From the NCBI RefSeq assembly GCF_014836325.1, contig NZ_JACSQZ010000013.1, positions 1 to 64,000 on the forward strand: DNA of 64,000 nt. Direction: 5' to 3'. The DNA comes from Clostridium gallinarum (GTDB lineage: Bacteria > Bacillota > Clostridia > Clostridiales > Clostridiaceae). A program made the position numbers and the translations under genes. The notes under the pieces are model-generated. The model was not told where the DNA came from. It did not search any database and worked only from the letters and a program-made list of their open reading frames with translations. Positions 10,296-19,285 of the stretch are shown here, piece by piece (position 1 is the stretch's first letter; the number at the start of each line of letters is the position of its first letter).

Positions 10296-11799
10296 ACTGG
10301 CCTCCCCTATTACCATATGGATTTTCTACTATAGAAGTTGAATCTGATAATTCTCTTAAAAATCCTGATTCCTTTAGCATTACTTGAATGTCATTTTTAT
10401 TTTTATCCAAAAAAGATACATCAACTTTATTCATATCTGTATTTAATGAATAATATTGTTCTTTAGCAATAACTATATTAAAATGTTTATAAAGTTTATC
10501 TAAAAATCTATCTAATGTAATCTTGGTATTAGGTCTTACAACTGAAGCAACGAGAAATTTTAAAGTCTTTTCATTTATTGTAAATCTCGTTGATTTTTCA
10601 TTTACTGGTCTAATTATCCCTATTTTTTTTCCTATCTTTTTATAAACCTTTAATGAATCATCAATCGCTGAATCAATTGTTTGTTTTATATCTTTTCCTT
10701 CTTTAATATTCCCTTCTAAATTGTTATATAAAGCATCGAAAAAATCTTGCTCAAACACTGAATAATTAATTGTAGCTAGTTTTTTAATTTCTTCATCAGA
10801 TTTTCCTTTATAGCAGTTAATATCAAAAATTAAATATCCTTGATCTTTTTCTGATGAATATCTTGCTTGATTATAACTCATAATTATTATTTGGAATATT
10901 ACGCCATATGATATTACTTCAATTTTCTCAAAAGGATGCATATCACTATTCAAGATATTACATAATTCAATTAATGTATATTCTTCTCTACTTGAAAATC
11001 CATCAGGAATTGTACCTAATTTTTTAGTTATTTTTCTTGGTTTTGCATTTGATCCATCTTCCCAAGTTTTTTGAATCAACTCACATAACTCAGAAAATTC
11101 TTCAAATTGATTAATTAATTTCTTAAATCCTTCTTCTAATTGATTCCGATATTGAGGATAATTATTTATTGCTTTTAATATATGAAGATAATAAACTTCT
11201 CCACCCCTACACATGAAATTATATCTATTAGCTTCAAATTCACAGTCTACTTTTGATAAATAATTTTCATCAAATTCATTAATAATCTTTTTATTTCTTT
11301 TAGATTTTGTTCCCATTATTTCTGCAGTTAATGTTTGTTTACAAATTGGTAATAAACTTTGAGCAAACCACGATCTATTCTCTATTACTGCTCCAAATTC
11401 ATACAGTAGATTTTGTATTAACTCTACTACATATTTACTATTTATAAACTCACTATTAGATTCAATTTCTATAATATTCTTTATATATTTAATATGCTGT
11501 TTGTACGCAAAAGCATCATACTCATATCTTCCTTCTTGCTTTGATTTTTCAAAAAAAATAAATCTTTTTAATCCTACATTATTGTTAGGATAAAATTCAA
11601 TTTGCTTATCTATATCAATATTTATTGGAAATAATTCATCCTCACTATATTCTTTTTCACCTATTTTCTTTTTTGAAAAAGCTACCATTAAAAACTCTAA
11701 TATATATTCATATAGAGATTGACTTTGCTTAAGTCTATGCCCGAATATTTTACTTTGTAATGGATAATCTTCCTGAATTTCTTTACAATTTGGAAACAT
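10279..11799 (-). CDS. sspG: SspG/DptG-family restriction protein
   Basis: The 506-residue product starts MFPNCKEIQEDYP with AGGGGGAGA upstream. I see no Walker, zinc or nuclease motif; it looks mainly alpha-helical and soluble. It is assigned to the DptG/DndG subunit of the phosphorothioate-dependent restriction complex chiefly because it lies exactly between the DptF-type ATPase and the DptH-type nuclease-motor, in the canonical F-G-H order, with a size slightly above the usual DptG range. The gaps are tight (11 bp after sspF, 17 bp overlap with sspH), which fits co-translation of complex subunits. The family call therefore rests on context more than on motifs. Confidence 0.65.
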   Translation of the reverse strand: MFPNCKEIQEDYPLQSKIFGHRLKQSQSLYEYILEFLMVAFSKKKIGEKEYSEDELFPINIDIDKQIEFYPNNNVGLKRFIFFEKSKQEGRYEYDAFAYKQHIKYIKNIIEIESNSEFINSKYVVELIQNLLYEFGAVIENRSWFAQSLLPICKQTLTAEIMGTKSKRNKKIINEFDENYLSKVDCEFEANRYNFMCRGGEVYYLHILKAINNYPQYRNQLEEGFKKLINQFEEFSELCELIQKTWEDGSNAKPRKITKKLGTIPDGFSSREEYTLIELCNILNSDMHPFEKIEVISYGVIFQIIIMSYNQARYSSEKDQGYLIFDINCYKGKSDEEIKKLATINYSVFEQDFFDALYNNLEGNIKEGKDIKQTIDSAIDDSLKVYKKIGKKIGIIRPVNEKSTRFTINEKTLKFLVASVVRPNTKITLDRFLDKLYKHFNIVIAKEQYYSLNTDMNKVDVSFLDKNKNDIQVMLKESGFLRELSDSTSIVENPYGNRGGQYEELY

Positions 11800-11810
11800 A
11801 TATTCTCCCC

Positions 11811-13580
11811 CTATAATACAAACATTTTATTATCTTCAAATTCAATTTTAATTTCCTTTGCCCCACTAACAGTATTAACAATTAATGATAGCTGCTTTTC
11901 TTTTTCTTTAAATCTAAATACCTTTAACAATTTAGCATTCAATTCAGCTACTCCATGTGATAATGATGGATTTATTTCTGTACTTATTTCTCCATTACCT
12001 ATTGAGTAGAAATACATTAATAACGGTAAAGATAAATTTACTTTTTCATTAACTATCCCGTCTTCTTTGCATATTTGAAGTACTAACTTATATCCACCAT
12101 CTGTATCTTCTATTTCAACATTCCTTACTACTTGATTTACTACTAAATTTCTTTCTTTTGCTTTACCTAATAATAAAAATACTTTTTGAAAATCTCCATC
12201 ATATCGTGCAAGAGTTAAATACAATGTATCTTCATCAATAGGAGGCACTCCTATATTTTTTATATACAATGCTTCATAAATCATTTTTGAAATTGCTCTT
12301 AATTTTCTTGGTGTATGTTTTTCTGTTATAGCACTTTTATACATGTTAAAAACTTTTCCATACACTTGATTATAAAGCTCACTTACTCCATTTTCCTGTT
12401 CCGATAATCCAAATACTAAAATAAACCTTCTTATAGCTTTTCTAATTTCATTTTGTTTATCAATATACTTTGAATCACAATAATCACCTATAAATACTTC
12501 CTTTGAAAATTTATTCCATAAACTTTCAACAATTATTCTAATATCTGGTTTTAAATAACTAAAATCACCTTTAACAAAAATATTATAATCTTCTCTTAGA
12601 GCTACTGAATCTATTTTCATTTCTTGAATTAGTTCTATACCTTTAATTTGTTTAGCCTCATAAATTTCTTGAATTCCTTTATAACCAAAAAAAAGATTTG
12701 CAAAATTATAGTTAAAGTTGTTATATAATCTGTTATCAAATTTACTAATTCTTTCACAATTTATGTTTCCTGTAAATGCAAAACTAATCTGAGCAATCAT
12801 TTGTCTTATAGTTATTCTTTTATCATTTTCTTGTAACCATCTATAAAATGTTTCTACAAAATCTATAACTCTTTCCTTATTATCCGATACACACTTTTTA
12901 TTAAAATATATTGGACATTTACATTCATTAATACAATCTCTACATTTTCCCCATAGTTCATCAGAACATATCTTTTCAATAACTTTCCTTGCAAAATTTA
13001 AATTTTCAATTCTCGCAATATTTATTAAATTAAATCTATTCTCATTAACCTTTAATTCTTCAATAGAATTTTCATCTAACTGCTTTAATAGCATATTTTC
13101 TATTTTATCAATCTTTTCATCATTACCTTCACCAAATAATATATTAAACGACTTTATTAATGGTCCTGTATTAGTAATTAATATTGAAGACATTCCATTT
13201 TGTGGAGCTTCCAAACACTCCTTTAATAATTTAATTTGTTTTTCTTCTGAAAGTTCACTCATGTCCTTAACATACTTTAAAGTACAAAACTCATTACTAA
13301 CAGTATCTACTACTTTTAGTCTTTCTCCTTCTGGTAATAAATTTAATGATTTTAATACCTGAATCAATATACTAGTTTTTCCATCACCAGCATGTCCAGT
13401 TAGGATATAACAACTCTTCTCATTTGCATTAATCTTCTTAACAATAAATTCCCCTAATTTTCTATCAACTCTAATATAATTGTAATATTTATTTATCACT
13501 TGAGATTCTGCTAACGCATTAATATTTCCGCTTGTAGCATTATTCATGGAATTCAAATAATTTACAAATTCATTCCCCAT
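11811..13580 (-). CDS. sspF: SspF/DptF-family P-loop ATPase of PT-dependent restriction
   Basis: This protein of about 589 residues has an N-terminal P-loop, YILTGHAGDGKTSIL near residue 42; the GHAGDGKT signature is typical of DptF. A six-cysteine cluster lies at about residues 205-230 with the pattern C-x7-C-x2-C-x3-C-x-C-x7-C and probably binds zinc or an Fe-S cluster. The rest is helical. The start MGNEFVNYL is preferred over an ATG three codons earlier because AGGGGTG sits 7-9 bp upstream of it. It is the first of the three restriction genes and directly follows sspA after 25 bp, so modification and restriction genes share one transcript. DptF/DndF is an ATPase subunit of the DndFGH complex; which specific role it has here is inferred. 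Confidence 0.78.
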   Translation of the reverse strand: MGNEFVNYLNSMNNATSGNINALAESQVINKYYNYIRVDRKLGEFIVKKINANEKSCYILTGHAGDGKTSILIQVLKSLNLLPEGERLKVVDTVSNEFCTLKYVKDMSELSEEKQIKLLKECLEAPQNGMSSILITNTGPLIKSFNILFGEGNDEKIDKIENMLLKQLDENSIEELKVNENRFNLINIARIENLNFARKVIEKICSDELWGKCRDCINECKCPIYFNKKCVSDNKERVIDFVETFYRWLQENDKRITIRQMIAQISFAFTGNINCERISKFDNRLYNNFNYNFANLFFGYKGIQEIYEAKQIKGIELIQEMKIDSVALREDYNIFVKGDFSYLKPDIRIIVESLWNKFSKEVFIGDYCDSKYIDKQNEIRKAIRRFILVFGLSEQENGVSELYNQVYGKVFNMYKSAITEKHTPRKLRAISKMIYEALYIKNIGVPPIDEDTLYLTLARYDGDFQKVFLLLGKAKERNLVVNQVVRNVEIEDTDGGYKLVLQICKEDGIVNEKVNLSLPLLMYFYSIGNGEISTEINPSLSHGVAELNAKLLKVFRFKEKEKQLSLIVNTVSGAKEIKIEFEDNKMFVL

Positions 13581-13605
13581 AATATACACCCCTATACTAT
13601 TTTAT

Positions 13606-14769
13606 TTACATACCTTCTATAGCTTTTATTACACTGTTAATATCATCTTCAATGTTAAAATAACCAATACTTACTCTTACCGTTCCATTAATGGCATAAC
13701 CATCTAAAAATTCTCCTACTAATGGAGCACAATGATGTCCTGTTCTTACAGCTATATTATGTTCATCACTTAAAATTCTTCCAATGTCTTGTGGTGAATA
13801 TCCATTTAAATTAAAAGAAACAACACCAATATGATTTTCAAGATTTTCTGGTATATATATCTCTATTCCATCTATCTCTTGTAGTCCTTGAATTAATTTT
13901 TTAGTCAAAATTTTTTCATGTGAGTATATACTTTCACATCCTATATTTTTATGCCATTTTAAAGCTGCATTCAATCCTGCTATAGCGTACATATTATAAC
14001 TACCTGCCTCAAAAAACATTTCATTATTAAAAGGCATTTCTAAATTAGTTGAGTCCGATCCTGTTCCCCCAGTTATTACTTCATTTAGTTTTATATCATT
14101 ATTTAATGATATAAATCCACCCACTCCAAAAGAAGCATATAATGACTTATGTCCTGCAAAAATAATAAAATCACATTCACTAAATTCATTTTGTATATCT
14201 ACTTCCACTAATCCTAGTGATTGTGCACAATCTACAATATTTATTGGTTTATATTGTTTTGCTAATTCATGACATTTTTTTATTGGCAATATATATCCTG
14301 TAACATTACTAACATGAGACATAATAATTAAATCTGGTTCATTTTTAGAATACATTATTCGAAGTTCTTCTTCATTTAACTCAAAAGATATATTATCAAA
14401 TGGAATTATATTTATTTTAAATTCATTATTTTTTCGTAATGAATGTAGTGTTCTCATTATTGCATTATGTTCAAATGGTGAAACATACACATTTTTAATT
14501 TCACTCCACTCTAATCCTCTTAAAATTTGATTAATTGCTATAGTTGCTGATGGTGAAAATATAACTTTATCATTTTTTCTTGAATTAACTAATTCTAATA
14601 TTAATTTTCTTGTTTCATCTATTAATTTAGTAGCATCCTGTGCTAACTTATAGGATCCTCTTCCTGCATTAACACATTTTTCTCTTAAAAACTCATCTAT
14701 AAAATTATATACAGCTTCTGGCTTAGGAAATGTTGTTGCTGCATTATCTAAATATATTTGTCTATCCAT
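13606..14769 (-). CDS. sspA: SspA cysteine desulfurase (class-V aminotransferase fold)
   Basis: This 387-residue PLP enzyme is expected to take sulfur from L-cysteine as a protein persulfide and pass it to SspD for backbone phosphorothioation. Visible signatures are the N-terminal IYLDNAATTFPKP, the PLP-lysine segment FAGHKSLYASFGVGG (about residue 205), and the persulfide-cysteine segment VRTGHHCAP near residue 340, followed by GTVRVSIGYFN. The short RTGHHCAP loop resembles SufS/CsdA-type enzymes. Length is normal for the family. It lies between sspC and sspF, so it is dedicated to this locus, unlike many dnd loci that borrow a housekeeping IscS. The ribosome binding site is AAAGGAGA. Confidence 0.88.
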   Translation of the reverse strand: MDRQIYLDNAATTFPKPEAVYNFIDEFLREKCVNAGRGSYKLAQDATKLIDETRKLILELVNSRKNDKVIFSPSATIAINQILRGLEWSEIKNVYVSPFEHNAIMRTLHSLRKNNEFKINIIPFDNISFELNEEELRIMYSKNEPDLIIMSHVSNVTGYILPIKKCHELAKQYKPINIVDCAQSLGLVEVDIQNEFSECDFIIFAGHKSLYASFGVGGFISLNNDIKLNEVITGGTGSDSTNLEMPFNNEMFFEAGSYNMYAIAGLNAALKWHKNIGCESIYSHEKILTKKLIQGLQEIDGIEIYIPENLENHIGVVSFNLNGYSPQDIGRILSDEHNIAVRTGHHCAPLVGEFLDGYAINGTVRVSIGYFNIEDDINSVIKAIEGM

Positions 14770-14788
14770 TTCTTCTCCTTTCGCGCCA

Positions 14789-14808
14789 AAGAGGGGTTTC
14801 CCCCTCTT
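14789..14808 (-). other. GC-rich intercistronic hairpin between sspC and sspA
   Basis: A perfect 8-bp inverted repeat (AAGAGGGG / CCCCTCTT) with a 4-nt loop lies in the 44-bp gap between the sspC stop and the sspA start. It is unusually GC-rich for this region. In the minus-strand RNA it is followed by GGCGCG rather than a U-run, so it is not a normal terminator. It could stabilise the upstream message, act as a processing site or set relative expression of the desulfurase. Confidence 0.6.
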
Positions 14809-14813
14809 CTTTA

Positions 14814-17800
14814 CTAAATATAATTTGATAAAATATCCATTAAAATATTTCTCTTTTCATTATCATTAACTGAATCACCATACTCTTCAATAATTTCTTC
14901 TATCGCATTACACAATGTACTTCCTAGTGGTGATACTTCAACTTTATTAAATGTTTTTTCTATTGTTTCAGAATCATCACTTTCAAAAACGATTTTTACT
15001 AAACCGTTGTTATTATCGCTATCAATTGATAATTCATAATTTTCTACCTGTTCTTTACTACTTCTTATTCCATTTAAATACACGTTAATAGAATTATCAT
15101 TCCAATCTTCTACTGCTAAATTTGAGAAAATATATACTAAATTATTTATTATATCTATTTCATTGTTATTGGACTTTTGAATAAATCTTAATAAATCATT
15201 AGTTTCCGTATTATATAGATGTCCTTTTTGCTCATCTGATAAAGAACTATACCACGTATTCAGATTTCCTGACAATGATCCTTTATAATTACTATCTATT
15301 ATTTTATTTGTTTCATTTATTAAATATTGTCTTACTTTTTCATCATGAGTATCTAAATATTCTTTTATATCTTTAAGTTCATTAATACATTCATGATAAG
15401 AATCTACATTTAAATATTTAAGCAAATCATTAAATATAAATCCTCTATAATTAATTTCATACTTAACTAATTCTTTTCTTAAATTTATAATTTCACTTCT
15501 TAAATATTCATCACTATTAATATTCCTTTGGTGATTTTGTGAATATAAACTCAGAGATTGCATCCATCTCCTCATTCCATTTACAATATCAACATAATTA
15601 TTATTTGATTTTTTATTCAAATATTTACTAAACATATTTAGCAAAGAACTAATATATAAATCTTTTTCTTCAGTTACTTTTTCTACTTTTATTAAGTAAT
15701 CATTTGGAGTTGTATTGATATTCTCAATTATTGTTGAATCTAAAACTACCTCCTTCTTACTTCTACCATTTTTTAAATATATTATTGCTTCTTCTTTATA
15801 ATCCTTTAATATAAATGCTAAATAAATAGGTAAAACACCTTTTCTCATTCCTATTTTCTTTTCATTACTAGTTAAAGATCTGTATAATTCTCCAAATGAG
15901 ATTTCTTTATTCTTGCATTTGAAAATAAAATCTTTAATTTCTGATAATATTAATTTTATATCTTCGTTGTAATATTTTTCCTCTTCAAGCAATCCTTTGT
16001 TTAATAAAGTTGCCCTAAACAAAGTACATTCAGGAGCATTTTTGCTAGAATCAAAATCTAAATAAGATTTATTTAAAATCATATCTATAATTATATTTCT
16101 CGCTTTTTTAATAGGAGCTGTTATCTCTTGCTTATTTATTAATTCATTGTTTATAATAGGAGACTTTAAAAAATTACATGTACAAATTTTAGAAAGCTTA
16201 GCAGATAATTTATATGGTTTTAATCCACTATATCTTTTATTATTAATATATATGAAGCTATTTTTTTGTGAAATATCATATACCTTATTTATATAATCAC
16301 TTATTTTTTGAACAACATCTTCAAATAGTATATCTAACTGACTTTCGATTGCTGAATCCTCCTTTAAGAACTCCTCATCTGCCTTTAAATATGAAATAGC
16401 CTCATATTCTGATATATCTTCTTTTATTTTTATAACTTCTTTTGGAATAGTAACAATAATTCTATTATCATCAATTTCATCAAGCCATTTATTCACTTTT
16501 TCTTTATCAATACTATTTTCATATATTAAATCTATTATTATCCCATCAGTTTCATAATCAGATAGTAATTTTTCAGCATTCATATAAGCCATAATTTGAT
16601 TTATAGTCATAAAAGTTCGTTTGAAAAATCTTGTCATTTTATATGTATCATTATATTTTTTAGGTAATAAATACTTTAAATTAACAAGTTCATTATATGT
16701 TTCTGATAGATTCGGTAATTTAAATTTAGTTGAAACTAGATTATCTATTTTACCTTTTATATCTACAGATGTTATTGGTATAAAATCTAAAGTTTCAGTA
16801 CTTCTTCTTAAAATTAAAATATTTAAATGTCTTAAATTCTTTATAGTAGACTCTACTACTGACTTATCCATATTTAAAACATTACTAATAACTTTTTCTG
16901 TAGGTGGCAATGAATTAAAATCATTAACAATATAAAGTATACCTAAAGCTTTTATTACTCTTTTCTCTTCCTCTGAATAAACAATCTTTAATGCAGTATC
17001 AGTTTTTAACCAAATATTATATATAGCTTCATTAAATGTTTCTTTTCTGAAAAGAGGTTCAAAATACTCATATAACTTATCTATAGTAACTAAATCAAAT
17101 TCATTCTTATTTGCTAACAACTCTATTAGAGAATTTTTTTCTTCTTTACTTAAATATGTAAATAAAGTTCTTTCATTTTGAGCAACCTTTTCACTTATTA
17201 TAGGAAGAATATATGTTGAATATGGACTTAATGGAAAACATCCTTCTATAATATGCTCTGTATACTCATTTTCATCATATTTAAATAAATTCTTTGCACT
17301 ATAAACTGATTTGTTTTTATATAAATCTTTTTCTATTAAAACTTCTTTAACTTTATTTATATCTTTAACAATAGCATTAGAAATAAGATCATAATTTTGT
17401 TGAGAACTAGAATTAAATAATATTTCTTTAAACCTTCCCTCAATAGCTCTCCATGCATCTATTTTTTCTTGAGGAATTTTACTTATATACTCATTTATAG
17501 TCTTATGAGTAACACATACTAAATGTATTTGTGGATCTTTTAATCTATTACTTACCTCCGCAAAATCTTGTAATATCTTCAAGTTCATAGCACTATTTAT
17601 ATCTACACTTGCTTCAATAAATTTACTAAACTCATCAAAAACTATAATCATTCCATTAAATCCATATTGTTCTTTTAATATATGATTTATCTCTTCATAA
17701 AGTTTAACAACATCTGTATTTATAAGAGGATTAAACTCTATTCCTGAAGTTACCACTTTAAATATTTCTTTAAATACTTCGTATGAAAAGGTATCAAAAG

Positions 17801-18380
17801 ATTTTAATTTTCTTTTAAATGTATTTAAATCAAATTTAGTTTTTTCTTTAATTAAACTTTCTACTAATGATATAGTTTGATCATACTTTTCCCAGCTTTC
17901 TAATACACTTAAAACAGAGTCAAAATATGTATTTGGAAGTATATTTTGAATTCCTTGAATTTTAAGTGCTTTATTTACCGCTATTAAGAATGCCTGATTT
18001 AAATCTCCTGAATTAAAATTAACAATTATAGGTAAATATTTTTTATTACTTAATACATCCTCTGCAAATTCTGCACATGTATTATCAATATACTTTATTT
18101 TATTAACTAAATCATTTAATTCTTTTATATCATTACTTCCGCACATTAACCCTAATAATATTAATAATAGATGACTCTTTCCTTTACCATATGGGCCTAT
18201 TAAAACCGTTGATTTATCTCTATCATCAACAATGGTATTTAATAGATACTCTTTTAAAATCTCTATAGATTTCCTTGTTGGAATATATCCCTTTATTTTA
18301 TTAAGATTCATAAAATCATATTGAATATTTATTGAGTATTGAAACCCTTCATTTCCTTTAATAAAATCAGCATATTTCAT
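14814..18380 (-). CDS. sspC: SspC ATPase of the phosphorothioation module
   Basis: This 1188-residue protein carries a P-loop GPYGKGKSHLLL near residue 65 and a Walker B-like MIIVFDEFSKFIEA near residue 245. The remaining 900 residues contain no catalytic motif I recognise and look helical, with winged-helix-like segments around residues 470-540. In SspABCD systems SspC supplies ATPase activity to the modification complex. It starts MKYADFIKGNEGF with AGGAGAG upstream and follows sspB by 14 bp. The ATPase head resembles the one in the partial gene at the far end of the operon, suggesting the two are distant paralogues. A BrxC-like ATPase is the main alternative, but the neighbouring DUF4007, PAPS-reductase and desulfurase genes favour SspC. 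Confidence 0.82.
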   Translation of the reverse strand: MKYADFIKGNEGFQYSINIQYDFMNLNKIKGYIPTRKSIEILKEYLLNTIVDDRDKSTVLIGPYGKGKSHLLLILLGLMCGSNDIKELNDLVNKIKYIDNTCAEFAEDVLSNKKYLPIIVNFNSGDLNQAFLIAVNKALKIQGIQNILPNTYFDSVLSVLESWEKYDQTISLVESLIKEKTKFDLNTFKRKLKSFDTFSYEVFKEIFKVVTSGIEFNPLINTDVVKLYEEINHILKEQYGFNGMIIVFDEFSKFIEASVDINSAMNLKILQDFAEVSNRLKDPQIHLVCVTHKTINEYISKIPQEKIDAWRAIEGRFKEILFNSSSQQNYDLISNAIVKDINKVKEVLIEKDLYKNKSVYSAKNLFKYDENEYTEHIIEGCFPLSPYSTYILPIISEKVAQNERTLFTYLSKEEKNSLIELLANKNEFDLVTIDKLYEYFEPLFRKETFNEAIYNIWLKTDTALKIVYSEEEKRVIKALGILYIVNDFNSLPPTEKVISNVLNMDKSVVESTIKNLRHLNILILRRSTETLDFIPITSVDIKGKIDNLVSTKFKLPNLSETYNELVNLKYLLPKKYNDTYKMTRFFKRTFMTINQIMAYMNAEKLLSDYETDGIIIDLIYENSIDKEKVNKWLDEIDDNRIIVTIPKEVIKIKEDISEYEAISYLKADEEFLKEDSAIESQLDILFEDVVQKISDYINKVYDISQKNSFIYINNKRYSGLKPYKLSAKLSKICTCNFLKSPIINNELINKQEITAPIKKARNIIIDMILNKSYLDFDSSKNAPECTLFRATLLNKGLLEEEKYYNEDIKLILSEIKDFIFKCKNKEISFGELYRSLTSNEKKIGMRKGVLPIYLAFILKDYKEEAIIYLKNGRSKKEVVLDSTIIENINTTPNDYLIKVEKVTEEKDLYISSLLNMFSKYLNKKSNNNYVDIVNGMRRWMQSLSLYSQNHQRNINSDEYLRSEIINLRKELVKYEINYRGFIFNDLLKYLNVDSYHECINELKDIKEYLDTHDEKVRQYLINETNKIIDSNYKGSLSGNLNTWYSSLSDEQKGHLYNTETNDLLRFIQKSNNNEIDIINNLVYIFSNLAVEDWNDNSINVYLNGIRSSKEQVENYELSIDSDNNNGLVKIVFESDDSETIEKTFNKVEVSPLGSTLCNAIEEIIEEYGDSVNDNEKRNILMDILSNYI

Positions 18381-18394
18381 CTAGTTACACTCTC

Positions 18395-19285
18395 CTAAAA
18401 TTCCGAATAATATTTATTTAAAATATCCACTGCTAGATCTGTAGGATAGATAGTATTAAGTCCTGCCGTTCTATTTACTCTTAAATATCCTTCATCTTCT
18501 AATATATCTACATAATTATTTATAGAATTCTTATCTAAATTAAAAACTTTTCCTATATTATTTTCATCTTCTATTAAATTTTTAATTGTAGTAGATGTTT
18601 TTTCTCCTATATTATCCATAATTACAAATAATACAATTAATCTATCCAACTTATCTTTATCCGGTTTCGTTTTATATATTACCTCTTCTTTTCCACGAAT
18701 ACTTACCTTTTTTATTAGTCCTAAATCTGAAAAAGGACAAATCATGTTATCTTCTGGATTTTCAAAATCATTTTTTTCCGCAAAGTAAGTTTTTATAATA
18801 CAATTACAATCATCACTTAATGATCTTGAAGATATTAGATATTCTGGATCTATATTTAATAGTAATTGCTTTAACATCTCTTCCATATTATACTTAGTTA
18901 ATTCAGTTGCTTTTACCGAATTAAAAAATAAATTCCAACTTGTCGCTAATTCTTTATTAGTTACTAACTTATAATGCAGTAAATACAATGTTCCTAAATC
19001 TTCAAAGTATGGATCATTTTCATATAAAACTCTACCAAAAGAATTAGTTAATTCTTGATATCGCTTTCCCTTATCCCCTCTCTTTTCCTCTGTTAAACCA
19101 ATTGCCTGCAACCAATATCGAATTGATTTAATCATAGCCGATCCAACACCTAACTTATCTATAGCAACTTGAATATTAGAGAGAATATAAGCTTCTTCTT
19201 CTATGGCTACTACTGCTTTTCTTAACCATCCTTCTCTTATATAAAAACTTTCATGCCCTCTTATCTTTATTTTAGTATTACTCAT
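18395..19285 (-). CDS. sspB: SspB, DUF4007 DNA-nicking protein
   Basis: This 296-residue protein has the classical DUF4007 start: IKIRGHESFYIREGWLRK, then LGVGSAMIKSIRYWLQAIGL and ENDPYFED. In SspABCD systems the DUF4007 protein SspB nicks DNA so that sulfur can be incorporated at the target; which residues do so is not visible to me. A C-terminal winged-helix-like segment (residues about 220-290) could bind DNA. Its ATG overlaps the TAA of sspD (TAATGA), and it precedes sspC by 14 bp, giving the conserved D-B-C order in one transcript. Length is typical of DUF4007 proteins. Confidence 0.87.
   Translation of the reverse strand: MSNTKIKIRGHESFYIREGWLRKAVVAIEEEAYILSNIQVAIDKLGVGSAMIKSIRYWLQAIGLTEEKRGDKGKRYQELTNSFGRVLYENDPYFEDLGTLYLLHYKLVTNKELATSWNLFFNSVKATELTKYNMEEMLKQLLLNIDPEYLISSRSLSDDCNCIIKTYFAEKNDFENPEDNMICPFSDLGLIKKVSIRGKEEVIYKTKPDKDKLDRLIVLFVIMDNIGEKTSTTIKNLIEDENNIGKVFNLDKNSINNYVDILEDEGYLRVNRTAGLNTIYPTDLAVDILNKYYSEF

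Noticed and set aside
1..18380. BREX system, because of the large FDEF-type ATPases
   Set aside because: No PglZ, PglX methyltransferase or Lon-like BrxL is present; the PAPS-reductase, DUF4007, desulfurase and Dpt genes fit phosphorothioation.
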